From the NCBI GenBank assembly GCA_022266195.1, contig WHVY01000002.1, positions 13,903,001 to 13,967,000 on the forward strand: 64,000 nucleotides of DNA, given 5' to 3'. Every line of letters starts with the position of its first letter. Within the stretch, counting starts at the first letter, position 1. Made by a program: the position numbers and the translations under genes. Positions 36,901 to 51,900 of the stretch are shown piece by piece. The notes beneath the pieces are model-generated. The model was not told the DNA's origin. It was given only the letters and a program-made list of their open reading frames with translations, and ran no database searches. Origin of the DNA: Tetranychus cinnabarinus. Taxonomy: Eukaryota > Arthropoda > Arachnida > Trombidiformes > Tetranychidae.

Positions 36901-39900
36901 TGTTCATTTCATCTTGTGAATCAAGTTGCCATGCTAAAGAATGGGAAAGATTAAATCTTGATCCTAATCAATTTCTTATCGTTACAAGATGAATAAAGAT
37001 TTTTATCGAATTGAAAAAGAGAAAAGAAAAGAATAAAGGTGAAAAATGTAGATGAAAATTTTTAATTATCATGGGCCACTTGAGTAAGGAAAGCAATGAA
37101 AGATCAGAAAATTTTCTTTAATCATTAGCATGATGGTTCTTGAGGTTCACTTGATAAATGAATCAATGAGCATCATCAATAGCAACTCCCAGAAGAAGGT
37201 AAGAACTCAAAATATTGTTGACATTCATTATCACCAATATTCATCACAAGATAAACTTTTCCCTCCCAGGGTTAATCATATGATAACTCCCAGTCCACTC
37301 CAAGAATTATATTAGAAAAATTCTCCAACTTTTTTCTCACTCATCAATTTCGCTCTTGATTCAAAGCTAAAAACAGTTTCATCTTCTCAATCATTCCACA
37401 ATCATTATCAATCTTTTCTGTATTCCCAATGTTTCAAGAAAAATTGGCAATTCTTATGCGAATCCAATCAAGGTTGAAACTAAACCAACAGTTGATTTGA
37501 TTTTCGCAATTGAAACTTTGAATAAAAGCAAGCGAAAGAAAAGGGAATTCTGTTTTACCAATTGTTCTGCCAATGAATAATTCTGCCATCACAAATTACA
37601 TAAACTCATCTACTTGGCTAATACATGTTGACTTCCTTTTCCATCCATCACAACTGGTACAATATCAGAAACGGAAATGAATCCCATTGAAGAAAATTAC
37701 TGTACAGGGAGGGAAAAAAATGGTTTATCAATAGATATACTTTTGTGCCTCCCTGAATGGGAATTGCCTCTTTTCGATGGATAACAACTGTAAAAATAGA
37801 AGATGAAATTTTCACAATGAATATCGTCTCATCAATAGTTAATAGCGATAATAACCAGTTAATGTGCTTTTTATAATGTTGCAAATACTATTAAAGGGAA
37901 TCAACTTTTATCTCTTCTCTCTTCACTCTCTTCCTCTGATAATATTGTCATTCTTGTTTCCATGTTTTTCCACTTTCACTCTTGTCTATTTTTTCAATTA
38001 CATTTAGATTGACTTTATCATGTATTTTTATTTAGCATCATTTTTGCCTCTCCTCGTCAGCCCTTTGTATAGACGAAACTGAAAGCTAAAAAATCATGAA
38101 AACTTGTCAACAATTTGACATCTTTTTTGCTTTCCTTATTTTTTCCTCCATTTTTACTCTCTCTCTCTCCTTATAACATTAAAAACATCACTTTATGAGC
38201 AAACATAATAAAGGCTCAAAAAGATGTTTATGATGAAAATGAAAAGGATGAGAAGGAATAAAGCCAATGAAATAATATTAGTATTATTTTTTTGCGTTTT
38301 TTTTCTTTTATCGCAACTTTTTGCTTGACTTGAGATAATGAATTGATTTGGGTGAGAAATAGTCAATACGAATAAGAAAACGCTGAACAATGAACTTTAA
38401 GAATAGGATATTTCAATGTTATCCAACAAAAGTTTCAATGAGTTACGAGTTTACAAAATTGCTTTGAATGAGCAAATGACGAGCTTTAAATTGCCACTTC
38501 AAGAGTTCAATCTTTTCTCGTCATTATTCTTATCCATTTGCATTCATTTGAATCTCGATGTTTACTTATTGATCTTCTGATATCAATTGACAGGGAGTGA
38601 AATTCAAATAATCTAAACTTCTCCAAGTTACTTGGAAAAGAAAATCAAAAATTTGAAGTTCGATTGTTAGTCTTTCAACTTGGAATTTCATAAATTGTAG
38701 TTTCATGTAACTATTAATGAATGTCATGCAAATGAATAAATTGCTCAAAAGTATGATGAAATTACTTAAACTTTTTCTCTTAAAAATTGAATAAAATGAA
38801 GCAAAAGATTAAAATGTTGCAAAATCAAAGTCTTTGAGTCTGAACTTTTCAACATTTTCCCTGCAACAATGCCTCATGTTGTAGTAAAATCTTTGAACCC
38901 AAAATTTTTGTGACTTGATTTGTATTCAAACTTTTAACTCTCTCAAGAGAATTTCAGATTTTCTCTGAGATTTTTTAATGAACAAGTTTTGCCAAGTAAA
39001 GGGCACAAGAAAAGAGGCAAAAAATAAGGAAACAAGAAAAAGTTGAAGTGAAAATGTAAAGTTGACATTGAATAGTAAAAAAACGAGTCAAAATAAATTG
39101 AAGGTAAACAAGACAAGGTGAAGGATAAAGAAAGAGATGATAAGATGAATCTAAAGTAGTCTCATAAATTTAAAGCCTCAGGGGAATGCAGGTAACTCAG
39201 GAATAAAAAGAGGATAAAAGAGTGTAAAGAATGAGGGAAAAAGTATAAGTGTGTTTTGCCTTGTGTGAGTGTGTGTGGTTGACGTTGTTGGTTAAACCAA
39301 TTAATCTTTGCACAAAATAAATAAAATGAAAGTAAAGAGGAAAAAATTTTAATAGTAACTGGGAGTTGAACTGGGAGTTTGACTGGGACGATGTCAATGA
39401 ATAGCAAACAGAAAAGGTGATCTGCTTATTTCATTTCAACATGATTATCGTTTTGATTATTATTCGACATTTAAATACAGAGAAGACCTTTTTTACCTTT
39501 TTGTCATATTTTCATTCTTCCATCAACAGATTATTCTCAATCTTCTTATGAATCCCTTTCAATGTCATCTTTTTTTGGCCAATTTTCTACCTTCTTTTTG
39601 GTCGTTTATTTTTGCCACTTTTCATCATCTCTTTTCATCGTCTTTTTTCGTTTGTTGTCTTTTCTTCTTTTCTTGTTTTCAATCCAATTCCTTGAGGCAC
39701 TTTACTTGAACTGTAAACATCAGTTGAACCCTTGACTGTTCAACTCATTTACATGCCGATTGAAATGATTCAATCAACAGGGATTAACATTTAATTGAGA
39801 TGCTGAGTGTGTTGAGGCAACTTCAACAAGACAATCAAAGTATTTATTTGCCTTCTCAATAGAACCTTTACTCTTTAATACAAAATGATTCTAATTGCAT

Positions 39901-42900
39901 TTCACCCTTCCCGCTGCTTCCAACATGATAACGCAATCCAGTCTCACTGGAATAAAGATGAAACAAGATGTTCAAGTCTTGAAATTAAATGTTGAGTTAT
40001 TCATTAAATTCAGCCCGCAAGTTTACAATAATGAATATCACATTTACTTTATTTTATTGAAAAAAATAAGCCTTTGCAAAGTGAATCTCTCGAACCTAAA
40101 GTAACATTGATGAGCACAACTCAACCAAAATCGCAACTTAAAACTTTTTTGCAGTCAGACAAACTTTTTCGAGAGTTTTCGTGAATTCGACCTTCACTTC
40201 AGTCAAGTCATTTCAAAATTAAGTCCTCTTCAAATTCAAGCCCAAACAGGATAATTTTTTTGCTAAAAGTTTTTGAAACAAACTCGAATACTGAAAAGAA
40301 AGTTTCGTCTATTTCCATCATTATTTCAAATCGATTCATTGCTATCATGTTGTCTCTTTAGAAATGAAAATTTCGAAAATTGCTCAACTCGCAAAACTTT
40401 ATTAATAGAAATAACGATCGGTAGCTATCGAAGGGAAAATACCTTGATCATTAGAAGAATGCTGAGCATTCTCTTATCTCGATTTCGATTCGAGACTTGC
40501 TTTGTATGAAGAGAGTCAACTGACTAAAGAGAACAAAAAATTCTTTGTTCATGTTCGCCCTTTAATTTTTGGTTTTTATCCAAAAAAACTGGATCCAAAG
40601 TTGAAGTACACCTTTTGTCTTTTATTGTGATGATCCATAACCATAATCATCATCTTCAACTCAAGTGTTATAGTGAATCTGTTAAATAATGTTCAGGTTT
40701 GACGCAAGTTAACTGTTGCTAATAGTTGATGAATGTTCATTTCTTGTTATTGACTTTTACACGCAACTTCAATTTTCAATGTTCAATTGAGTTTCTCTCT
40801 TCAGTCTGCTGTTGCCACTCTAAATTAACATTTTAGGCAAATGATAATCAACCAAAGTGTTCAATTTGTTCAAAGGTTCATTCCTTTTTCCGTGCAACAA
40901 AGACAATCAAAGATAAAATAAATTCAATTCAATTGACACCAATCAATTTGGTAAACTCTACTTTATTATTTGGATTGGATACTCGAGTTTACTTTGCGAT
41001 TTGCCTTTAAAAACATTTAATCAACATAAAAGCTTTTCATTATAATATTAATAACAATCATAAATTTAAATATAATAATGGTAATATCTTTGAAACGCCT
41101 TTTTTCGTGTTCATTTTCAGTTTTACTTTCAAAGAAGAAAAAAATGTTTCCATTAAATTTAATTTGATAAACAAACTTTTCTCTTTCTTTCCTCTTCTTA
41201 TTCGTTAGTATTTCCATGTTTTCCCTGTTGCAAGCTTTTCGGATTGAATATTTTTACATGCATTTGTTGTTTAGTTGATAGTTTTAACACCTCAACACTG
41301 TTCTAGACAGTTGATTATATTGCATTCAATTTGCTGAGTTAACTGCAGATTTCACCAAAGAAGTTTGCCTTTTCTTGGCGAAAAACTTTTCTCAAATAAA
41401 ACCAAAAATTAGATTCAATTCGTAAACAGGATTCGGGCAGTTCAATGAGTGTCAAAAAAATGTCTTGTCTAAGTTTTCAGTCAATCTTCAATTCTATCTG
41501 ATAAATGTAAATGGATGCAATTTAATCGTAAATTTCACGCTGCAAGTGACGGAAGTTGATTCGGAAATACTCGGAAAACAATGCAATAGTTCAATTTGCT
41601 AATTGACTCGCAACATAACTGCTTCTGTACAAAGATCAATAGAAAATCAAAATACGAGATCAAAAGAATCCTCGAAAAATTGGACTCATTCCTTCTGACT
41701 TCGAGTTAATTTTGAAGAAATTTTTTCCCAACAAATACGAAAATCTTCGTTTTCTCAATTGTATGGATTTCAGTTGAAGCCAGAAAACCTCTATTCGTAA
41801 GCTGTACGCTTACATCTTTATTAATTGCTATTAATTACTTGCAAATAAGGTCCTTATTAGTATTCATCATGAATTCCTCGTATTCCCCTGTCTTGAACTC
41901 CTTCTGTTCTGGACTTTTTATTCCGATTGTTCCCAAGTCATGTAACTCTTTTTCGCTCCTGGACTTCCATCTATTGAATATTTTGAAATAATCTAAAGTG
42001 TAAAGTTTCTATTTGGTGTTTTTAGGATTCTACTAAGCACGCACTAAGCTAATTCCTTATGATTCAATGAAAAACACGAATTTTGTCTTTGAGGATGGAT
42101 TGAATGGATTTAGCAAACACTTTGATTTTAATCTTTTGAATGTTTTTCGAAATGATTTGACTGTTTTTGGTCAACAGAAAAAAGTCTCAAGATCAAGTTA
42201 AACATTGAGTTGAATAATCAGTAATCATCATGTAACATAAACTGATGTGAAGAAAAAAAGTAAAAAGGTGAAAAATAAGATTGCATTGAATTATCATCGT
42301 GAATAGAAGTGGTTAAAAGAAGAAGCAAACCACTTCTTTGGCTCACTTTGAGAACCAACAATCCATTTTAATATCAGTTTACGCTTACAATCAATTGGAA
42401 TCAATTTCATCCTTTCAACATTATTCTTGGTCAAAAATGCCATTATTATAGCTCAACTACTATTATTATACTGTATTTAGCTGTTGTTGTTTTTGTTGTT
42501 GTTTCTTGATTCCCTTTTTCACTTCTGTTGCGAATCAATCAACCTTGAATCTATTAGGAACAGAGCGAAAAAGAGAGAGAAAAGAAAAAAGTCTTCTTAT
42601 TCCATGCATTGAGCCAAGGTACATGGAACATGAGACTGGGAGAGAAAAAAATATCAAGAAAAAAATGTGGAATAACATTTATATTCCAAGAAGCAGAAAA
42701 AAGTGAAATATTTCAAGAATTTGGGTGATCCAAGTTGAGCATGAAAAAAATGGTCCAAGTTGGTTCAAAGGTTCAAGATCATGTCATTCAACTTTGATTG
42801 AAGTAAAATGTGTAAGAAGAATCGAACCTTACAAGGTATGAACAATTCGTGAAATCTTATAATCGGCTTATCTAATCCATTCAGAAGCACAATTGGCAAC

Positions 42901-45900
42901 CTTTTGGACTCGAGTCGACTTTCGAGTAAAGCCTTTAATGAAACAAATGTCCAAATTTGATTAAAAGTTGTAAACATATGTTCAGATGTTGATTAGCGAA
43001 AAAAGCTAAAATTGAAAAAAATCTTTTCTCCTCATTAATCCAATTGAAATGGAACTTTTTGGAGCGCAAATTCATATTTAACTGTTGTTAATGTCTTAGT
43101 TAATAGATGTTAACCAGACTCTAATTAATGGGCCAACTGCGATGATAAATGTTGCCCAAATTGTTTCACTGTCCAATGTAAATACAATTAGAGATTTGGA
43201 AAGAAAGAGAAAAAAAAGTTTTGATTAATTAACTAATATAAATTCATTCCAAGTGATAACAATATTGTTCATTGTTTAACTTTGTTAAATCAACATTTAC
43301 TCAACCAGATGTGTTATTTGCTGTTAAACTAAAAGATAACTGGGAGTGAAAAATTATTCAAACGAATATGATGAATATTCGAATGTTTGGTAAAAATTTT
43401 TGTTTCTTCTGAAGAAATAATTTTTCGCTTCTTTTCTCTCTCAGTTCAAAGTTTAAGCTCATTTAGCTGGAAATATTGTTGTTGTTTGTTCATGATAATA
43501 ATGATGAATTTTCAGTTTCCATTGAAACTCTTCATGATTAATTAATAGTATCTATTTGAATAACTGCTTTGTTTGACTAGTTTGGAGTAAATTTACATTC
43601 GATAATTAATTGCTATCAATTGTTTACTTTTGTTGAATTTTTCAAAATTATTTTCTTTTTTGTGGATAAAAATAATTCTCTTTTCTTTTTTACTCGAAAT
43701 TTTGTTATTGGAGTTTTTATTCATTCCAATGAAGTTATCAGGTTGAATAATGTGATTGAAAGAGAAAAGAAGAGAACATTCTTTTCCTTCGATTTCATGA
43801 GATTTTATTCATGTGAAAATTGTTTGGAAATGTTTTCATTTTGTTAAATGAAATGAAAGTCTGATTCATCATGAAAAGTACTTTTCCAATTCAGTAATGC
43901 TGGCAAAACAAAAGAAAAGTCAATTGATGGAAAAATGAGAAATCAATGTTTAGAGCTTCAGGGTGGAAGCAAAAGAGTTCTTGAAAATAGTGAAATGGTG
44001 AATTTCGAAAAAGTTTTCTTAGAATATTCTTTTTTGGAAATTTTCTAATCGAACAAAAATTTTGAGCTTTCATGATGAGTTCATTAAATTGTGAATAATC
44101 AGTCTTCAATTACTGTTATCAATCAATTGTGAGCTTTACTGTCATCATCATTTGAATTGTTTAAGAATTTTCTGTTGATTTTCTTTTTCCATGAGATAAT
44201 CGAATTTTTGGAATAATATTTTGACTTGAACATTATAGCGTCATGAAAGCTGTAAAATGCTCAAGTTATTGACTTTTCAGTACATTAAGTAAAGAATCGT
44301 GAAGAGAGATAAAAATGAAGAGAAAATTTTTTGATGCTTTTTTCGCTGTTTTCATTCAAAACTCATTGATTCCATTAAATTTGATGGATTCACTGTTTCA
44401 TGATGATGTCTTTCGTTTTATAAACAAAAAGAAGAAAAGATTAAAGCAAATATTCAATGTTGACGATTATCAAATATCATCATTATTCTGTCTTTTTCTT
44501 GTCGATTTTTGTTCGACTTTCATTCATTGACATGATAATGTCAGGAGCACATTGACACTCACAAACATGAGCCTCATGATATTGTTCTTGTTACCCATCA
44601 TCATTTGTATTATCAGCATGAAAGAAAATCAAAACTCTTAAGAATCTCTTTTTTTTCCTCTCTTCTCCATGTTAATGTCAATGTTGACGAAACCGGGAAA
44701 GACGTGGAAGAGAAGGAAAAAAATGTGATTGAAATGAAATTTGTGAGATAAAGGAATGATAATGATTCTTGAACAGAACAGTGAATCTTGCAGTTTAATA
44801 CAAAAGATAAAACTATGAATTTATGTGGCTTTAATATTCCTCTTCTCTTCTTACACTCGATTTTGTCTCTGTCAAAGTATTTCATGGAAAAACAGGGAAA
44901 AGAGAAGAGAGGAAAAGATGAACGATACAAAATTCTGATAAGTATTCAGAGTAAGAGAGTGAATAAGAAGGCAAAGAAGCAGAAAAAATATACTATATTG
45001 AGAAGGAAGTGAAAGGAAGGAGAAGAAAAAAAGTTCATGGTATACTCAATGAATATCAAATAAATGGAGAATCAGCATCATAATCATGATTATCATCAAC
45101 ATCATCATGGAACAATAAGAATATGGTAAAAAAATTTCTACTTTTTTTTGCTTTTCTCTTTATCCGGATCACTCTGTAAATCATTAAACAATTGTTTCTA
45201 TTTTTTCAGAATTTCAGGATAAAAAGAACAAGAAGAAAATTCCAACAGAATTTCATGAGAAGTCCATCAAAATTCATTAGGATTTCATCATAAACTGCAC
45301 AAAATTGCATGATATTCAGAGAATATAAAGTTCTGTGTTAGTGAAAACACTGAGAAGTTTTGAGCATTTCGAAAATTTCATTTTCCATTTTCACGAACAT
45401 TTACATTTTGTACATTTATCCGTCAATCATGTCGACAAATTGTTGAAGCTTGTTTTCGAGTTGAAATGGTTTATTGAGCATTCATAACAAGCTCAGGGAG
45501 TGTCAACTCCCAGTAGTAAAATATTGATAACTTGTTTTACCAGCGACTTTGATTGAATGATAAAATGGTCGGATTCGTATTCCAAGCATTTAGATTATTC
45601 ACTAATCTTGGAATGGTGCGAGTCCGATTTCAAGTGTTGAACCTGATTATTCAATTATCATTATTCGCTAATAAACTGTTCATCATAATAAAGCCGTGGG
45701 TTTCTCATTATGATAATGATAACAACTTGTTAATAGCAATTCATTTTTTACAGTCTTTCTGTTGATTGTAATAACACTTTGATAATGAAGAGCTGGAGAA
45801 GAAAAAAATATTAACAAAAAATGAGCTGAAAAAGAAAAAAGTTGTTAACAGAACAAATAATGGTTAGAATGATGATTATTCATTTTTTCAGCTTCTATCC

Positions 45901-48900
45901 AGAATATATCCTGCTGTTTCGATGATTAACATGATCATTATTATTCAATGAGATTATGAAAAAAAAGTAAATTGATGAAAGAAAAAAGTTATCGAGCAAA
46001 AATTTTCCTTTCAAGCAGATCCAAGTTATCCAATTTCATGGCAATAAAAATGCTACAAAAGTAAAGACTCACTCTAAGACTGAAAAACAAACGAAACAAT
46101 AAAATTTTTGTTTCGTCAAAAAAATTAAACTTTTCATTTCCATTCGATTCCAATGTTGATGGATAAGCTAAGATAGTCAAAATGATCAGGATGAGGATAA
46201 AAAGCTCAGCATTGAATCATTTTGGTCATTATTTTTTTTCGATTCCTTCTATTCTGCTTTCCCTCATCAACTCATCCTTCTTCCGTTTGATTCCCTTCTT
46301 GAAAGACTTGGCCTCTTAAGGTAACAAAAGACATTATCTATTGCAAGTAATGATCTTGGCAATTAAAGTGTATTATAGCCAAGTCATATGTAACCTAACC
46401 TTATCCATTTTATTTGTTAAACGGTAAAGTTTAGTTGACTTGTTTTCTTGTGTCAAGAATTGGACAGAGAATGAAAAGGAAAATTGGAGTGAAAAAATAA
46501 GGATAAAAAAGTTTTACGCCAACAGATAAGGTAAATTATAGCATTGGAATAGCAAGTTTAATGAAGCAAGGAAATAATCGTTTCAATGTTATTCTAATGG
46601 AGACATTTTCCCCTGCTTTTCAGTCCATCAAAAGTCATCCTTTTTACGACCTGAAAATTGTTTATGAAAATGCTTGTCAAGCCACTCGTGCAACTTGTTA
46701 GGCGATTAAGTTGATCAGAGTTGGTTAATAATTGTAACTTGAAATGGTTTTATCTTGCGTTTGGTGTTCTTTGGTTAGTTGAAGATCTGGTTGCAATTGG
46801 ATATTTTAACTTTCGCAAAGGAAAAGGTTCTGTGTGTGTTGGTGTAAAGTTTAACGAACCTAAACGAAATGAATCCCAGAGTGAGATTGTCTTTCACATT
46901 TGGAATAATATAAATGATGAAGGTTAATGATGAGTTTCCATGTGAATGGTGAAAAGAAGAGCGAAAAGAAGAAAAGAGTAAAAATCAGAGAAACAAAAGT
47001 ATTACACCGATTGTACCTCAGAGAATTGACGATAATTCAATTTGACAAGTTTTGTCGAGCAACTTCATCACCAATGTAAAGATGAAAAACACGAAACAAA
47101 CAAAAGCAAACTTTAAAGAGGAAACTCTAGACGTTCAAATTAAGTTTAAAAACTTTAAGTGTTAAACTGTTCATCTTATTAATTACATTAAATACTTGAA
47201 TAACTTTCGATCAAGTTTGTGATGAAACTTTAAATGTCGAGCAAAAAGTGTAAACCCGAAAATTGACTAATGATAATCAAAGACAATTAAACGTTGAACT
47301 TCGCACTTTCCCCTGAACCAACATGAATCGAACCTCTCTCCTTCGTTATTATCATAGAACTTCAAAACTCTTCATTATTTAACTGTTCTCATGAGTTGAG
47401 TTCTTGTTACAATAATAATGCAAAAAGTGAATAAAGTTGAAATTGAATTTGATTGAATTTTGGGTAAACTTCAGTTTAAAGTCGGTAAAGTTGTTATAAA
47501 GTTGTAAAGATCATTTTATTGAATCATTTTGTTACAACTTGAAACTTGTTAAGAGACTGATGCACAAAATGATGAATGAGTGTAAAGTTGATCAACGAGA
47601 TTTTTCAAGGGTAATCGTGAAACTTGCGATTCGACAAGTTGTGATTCCATCAAGTGGCTTGATGAATCGAAAAAGTAAAACAAAAATTGTTTTTGTATTC
47701 TCAGCTCATTTCAGTTCCATTGTTTTCCCTTTCCATCATTTCACCATTTCAATCATTAACATCATCATATTTACTGTCTCTTTTAATGGTAAAATTGTGC
47801 TAAATTTAATCAGTGAAACATGAAAAAATGAGGATAACCTCAAATGTTTACATTTATCATCATTTGTTCATTTCAAACTCATATTCCAACTGATTTATCT
47901 TCTTCTCTTTCTCTCTCTTCTTACAGATACTTTGATCTATTATTTTTTACTTATAAATGTTATTCTTTGAAACGTAAAGAGGAAAGTAAAAAGTGTAAAG
48001 AAGATTTTTACCTGAGTATTCTTCAGCATTCAGCTAATTTGACACACAATTCAACAACAATCAACTCTAAACCTGTCAAAGTAAGTTTAACTCAATTTTT
48101 ATTCCCTGCAATTTGAAACTCATGGACAATTGAGACAATTTAATTCTCATGATATTGAAAGATCAAAATTCCATTTCAGTTCAATTCATCTCTTTCCTTT
48201 TCATTCAATATTGACATTTAATTGGTAATCCAGAAAAAAAAGGAAAAGCAAACATTTTGTCTTTCAATTTCTAAGGCAAACTCCATTGTGTTGACTGCAA
48301 CCAGTAAAGAGTCCAATCAATATAAGAATACAAAAAATGGCAAAAAACCCAAGAATTTGTCGCCAAATGCGAAAATTGATTCAACAAGAAATTTTCTCAT
48401 GAAATTATCTCTTTTTCTCGTTTCGCTCAACTATTGTTGCTACAATTTATCACAATAAAACCAAGTTTCAACAAAATTCTGAAAATGGAGATTTGTAATT
48501 ATTTCTCTCCTTAATGAATCTCTTGAATTACCATGAAAATTCCCTGGAGGTTATTTTTCTTATAAATTAGTCGACTTAACAAAACTTATCTAATTTTAGC
48601 TTCGAATCAAGTGAAGCTTCCAAGTCGAAGGTAAATCAAAGGAAATTTTTCTTTCAGAGACAAGTTCAGTTTCGATTCCTGACGTTCAATGGGTTGGTCG
48701 ACATTGAATTTTTCGTCAAGACTCGAATTTTTCATTCTTTTTTCAACACAAAGTTTCATTTCAATTTCGCAAATGTTACAACTTTCAATTTCCTTTTATC
48801 TGCAAAATCTAGACAAAGTTGAAATCGATAAGGTTAATCAAGTTTACTCAGAAAATTCATTTTTCCATGTGAATAACTTATTTGCAATTTAGCTTCACCA

Positions 48901-51900
48901 ATAATCGATAGCAACTCATTTTTTATCAACTCACACTTTTGTACATCATCAAGTTGATCATGATGAACTAGCTGCGTTTCAATGTTTTGAGCAATTCTTT
49001 TCATCTCAACTAATACTTTTTCATTGATTAGTTACAAGGCAGGAAAAGAGTCTGAAGACAAAAACCAACAAAGAGAGTAATAATCATGAAAAGAAAAGTT
49101 CTGTATACAGAGAAGGAAACTAGAAGAAAAAGGAGCAAAAAGTTGCGATTATTTGAAAAGCCGTGAAAATAGAGAGTTAATCAATTGAATTACAAAAGAA
49201 ATCAAAATCAAATAGTAAAATCGGAAAAGAAGGTTAAAGAAAACAGAAGATGAGAAAAAAAGACTTTCAGTCAAATGTTCTGTTAATGTCATTGTTATTA
49301 AATTATTCATTCAATCAACAATGGATACCTTGTTATCCAGTCATTATTCACTGATTAATCAATAAACATTCATTAGCTGTCAATCAATGGATAGTTATCA
49401 TTCCCTGTAATCGAAGACTTGGTTACAATTATGCCATTTATTGGCTTTTGTTTCACCGAAGGTAAAGAAGACCAAGAAAATGGTTCAACTCTAAAAACAA
49501 TATCATTGCCTTTATTTAGATGTTACAATATTATTACAATTCTTGGAATGATGATAAAAAATAATTGCACTCATAATGAAAGCTTTTACATTGATCAAGA
49601 GTGATGTTGACTGATGCAGGGAATCATAATAGCGGTAATAATGATAATGTTGATAAGCTCAACTGGCTTGTGACTATGATTATCCAGAAAAGCAAGTCAG
49701 ATTAGAAGGAAAGTGTTGCTATGAAAAAATGTCCAATTGATCCAGTTTGGTTAACTCCAAGTCGATGAAAAAATGTTTAATCTTCGCCTGGGTTCATGGC
49801 GATTAAGTAATTCATCAAAAAGTGAATCAGTAAGATACATCTTTGCTTTGACTTTCACTCTTGCTCGTCACCTAACTTTGCCTTCTTTACATGTTGTAAG
49901 TTGTATGCATAATCATTTGATTAGAGGAAAAAAGTTTGTTTTACTTTCTCTTTTTTTGTGACTAGTTTTTTTGTCCTTTTTTGATGGATGGATTGACCAT
50001 TATTGGAACCATCATTCATCATCATGTTTAATATAGTTGTACATTTTTCTTGGCCTCTTCTGTCAACGCAACACTGTAAAGTAGAGGAAAATGGAGAGGA
50101 AAACTTGTCCTCTGTTTCTGTGAAAACTTGAAAATGTAATCACGATAATGATGAAACTGCTTGTGAGGGCATTAGTTGAACTGTTAATGGTAAAAGTTTT
50201 CGTTATTGATCTGTTGAGCTTTCCTTTTCAACGAGAAGAATTTCAATGATCTGTGAACATTCATTTTGCATCATGTTAATAAATCAGGAAATTGGAAATG
50301 AAGAATCACTCTCTGTTTACCTTAGTTAATTGGTTAACTTTTGTCTCAGTTTAACTCGAAATTTTCTTTTCATTTGAATAGATAATGAACTTCAGTCTGT
50401 CAAATTGTAGGTTGATTTGCTGAGTTTTAATTCATGTCCAATGTCAGGTTCAAATTTAATTGGTTCCTTTCAAGGTTAATCTTAGAAACTCAATTTATTC
50501 AGATTCAACTTGAAATCTGGTGGACAGCCAAGCAACACAAGATCAACGTCATATCAGGTTCATTGATATGTATTTCTTATTTGTAAGTCCGTTCAAGATT
50601 TTTTGATAAGGTTCTCAAATAAACTAGCTAACACCGTTGATATTAATGTTTGTAGTTCTCTAGGGTAAGCGTTTCGAAGACGAGTTTATTTTGATTGAAT
50701 AGTCTATCTTACACTTGAAAATGATCACATTGATTGTTGCTCTAGTTATTACATGGTTAGAGGTTTGACAGATTTTCGTGTCAAGTAAAGTTCCTTGATA
50801 AACTGGCCATACAATAGATTTCGGTGATATAAATGCCTCTGTGCGTAAACTTCCTTAATGTTGACCATTTTTTCTAAATGCTATTTTGACATTGTGCGTC
50901 TAAGCAAGGCGACCTTTTCTTAACAAAGATATTTCAACAGAATTTCAATTTTCCCGTTGTGCTGCATTACCAAGCATAATTAATATTGTCATCCAACTTA
51001 ACTCTGCCAGTTCTATTAGTATGGTAAGTTTCATCAAGAAACTCGACCAGCTGGATGCGGAACTTATATCCGTCTTTTAATGGATTTTCTTGATTTTTGG
51101 AACGCAATGCAACTAAGAAAGTCTTCTGAATGCTGGAATAATGTTGTCATCATTATTTTTAGATATTTCAAAAAGAACGAAAAGATTGGTCATTTGACAT
51201 TTTCGTCAAGATGTGTGAGAGAAGCCAATCCAAGTTCTCGAGTTAGATATCTTACCCAGTTTCATATTATGTTTTCAGTCAAGACAAATTTGGATTAAAA
51301 AAGTTGACTTAATGAAAGTTTGACAAATGTTCATATTCTGTTCAAAGTCATTGGTAAAAGACTCAATTCTGCCGAAAATTCCGTTTCTTCTACAATGGCA
51401 AGAATCGCGAATTTCATATCGCAACCTGATTTTATCAATCAAATGGGGTTGAAATTGTCAATAAAGCAATTGAAATATTGAACTGAACAACTTGAACGAT
51501 ATTCCATCAATCTGGTAATAATGGATCAAGTTTATCATTACTCGTTTGAGAGGTAACGATTAATGGTTATTCCAATTGTCCTTGATTCATTTCACCCTAG
51601 ATTATCATCAATAAGAAAAGGTTCACTACAGAAACGGCAGTTGCCTCAACATTACCTTACAGCTGTGAACTGAGCTGCTTTCACTCGCCGTTCAATTGTT
51701 TCATCTCTTGTTTTTTTGCTGCCAATAATAACTGGTAAAGAGAGGAAAAGTAAAAGGGAAAGTTAATGATAATGAAATGAAATAAATGAGGAGAATCAGG
51801 TTAAATAATGAACCTTCAATTAAGGATTAAGTAGAGCAAAAAACAAAGAAAAGACAGAATTGAAATGATGAAGATAAAAAGAGATGAGCATGATTAAGAA

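Larger units (their letters stand above)
22407..47926 (+). other. XKR intron 2 (25.5 kb)
   Basis: Runs from TTTTCAG|GTAAAA to a CT-rich acceptor CTTCTTACAG. It holds the MITE (24954-25234), the possible small secreted-peptide gene (25339-25515), six exact copies of the 9-mer ACTGGGAGT on the two strands, and scattered short stretches that are less AT-rich (for example 29060-29800 and 34250-34650) which could be old element remnants or conserved regulatory DNA. Open frames of 60-120 codons are present but follow pyrimidine-rich tracts or lack supporting signals; I call none of them genes. Confidence 0.7.

Noticed and set aside
44613..44930. 105-codon minus-strand frame
   Set aside because: Low-complexity Phe/Ser/Lys content from purine/pyrimidine tracts; no signals.
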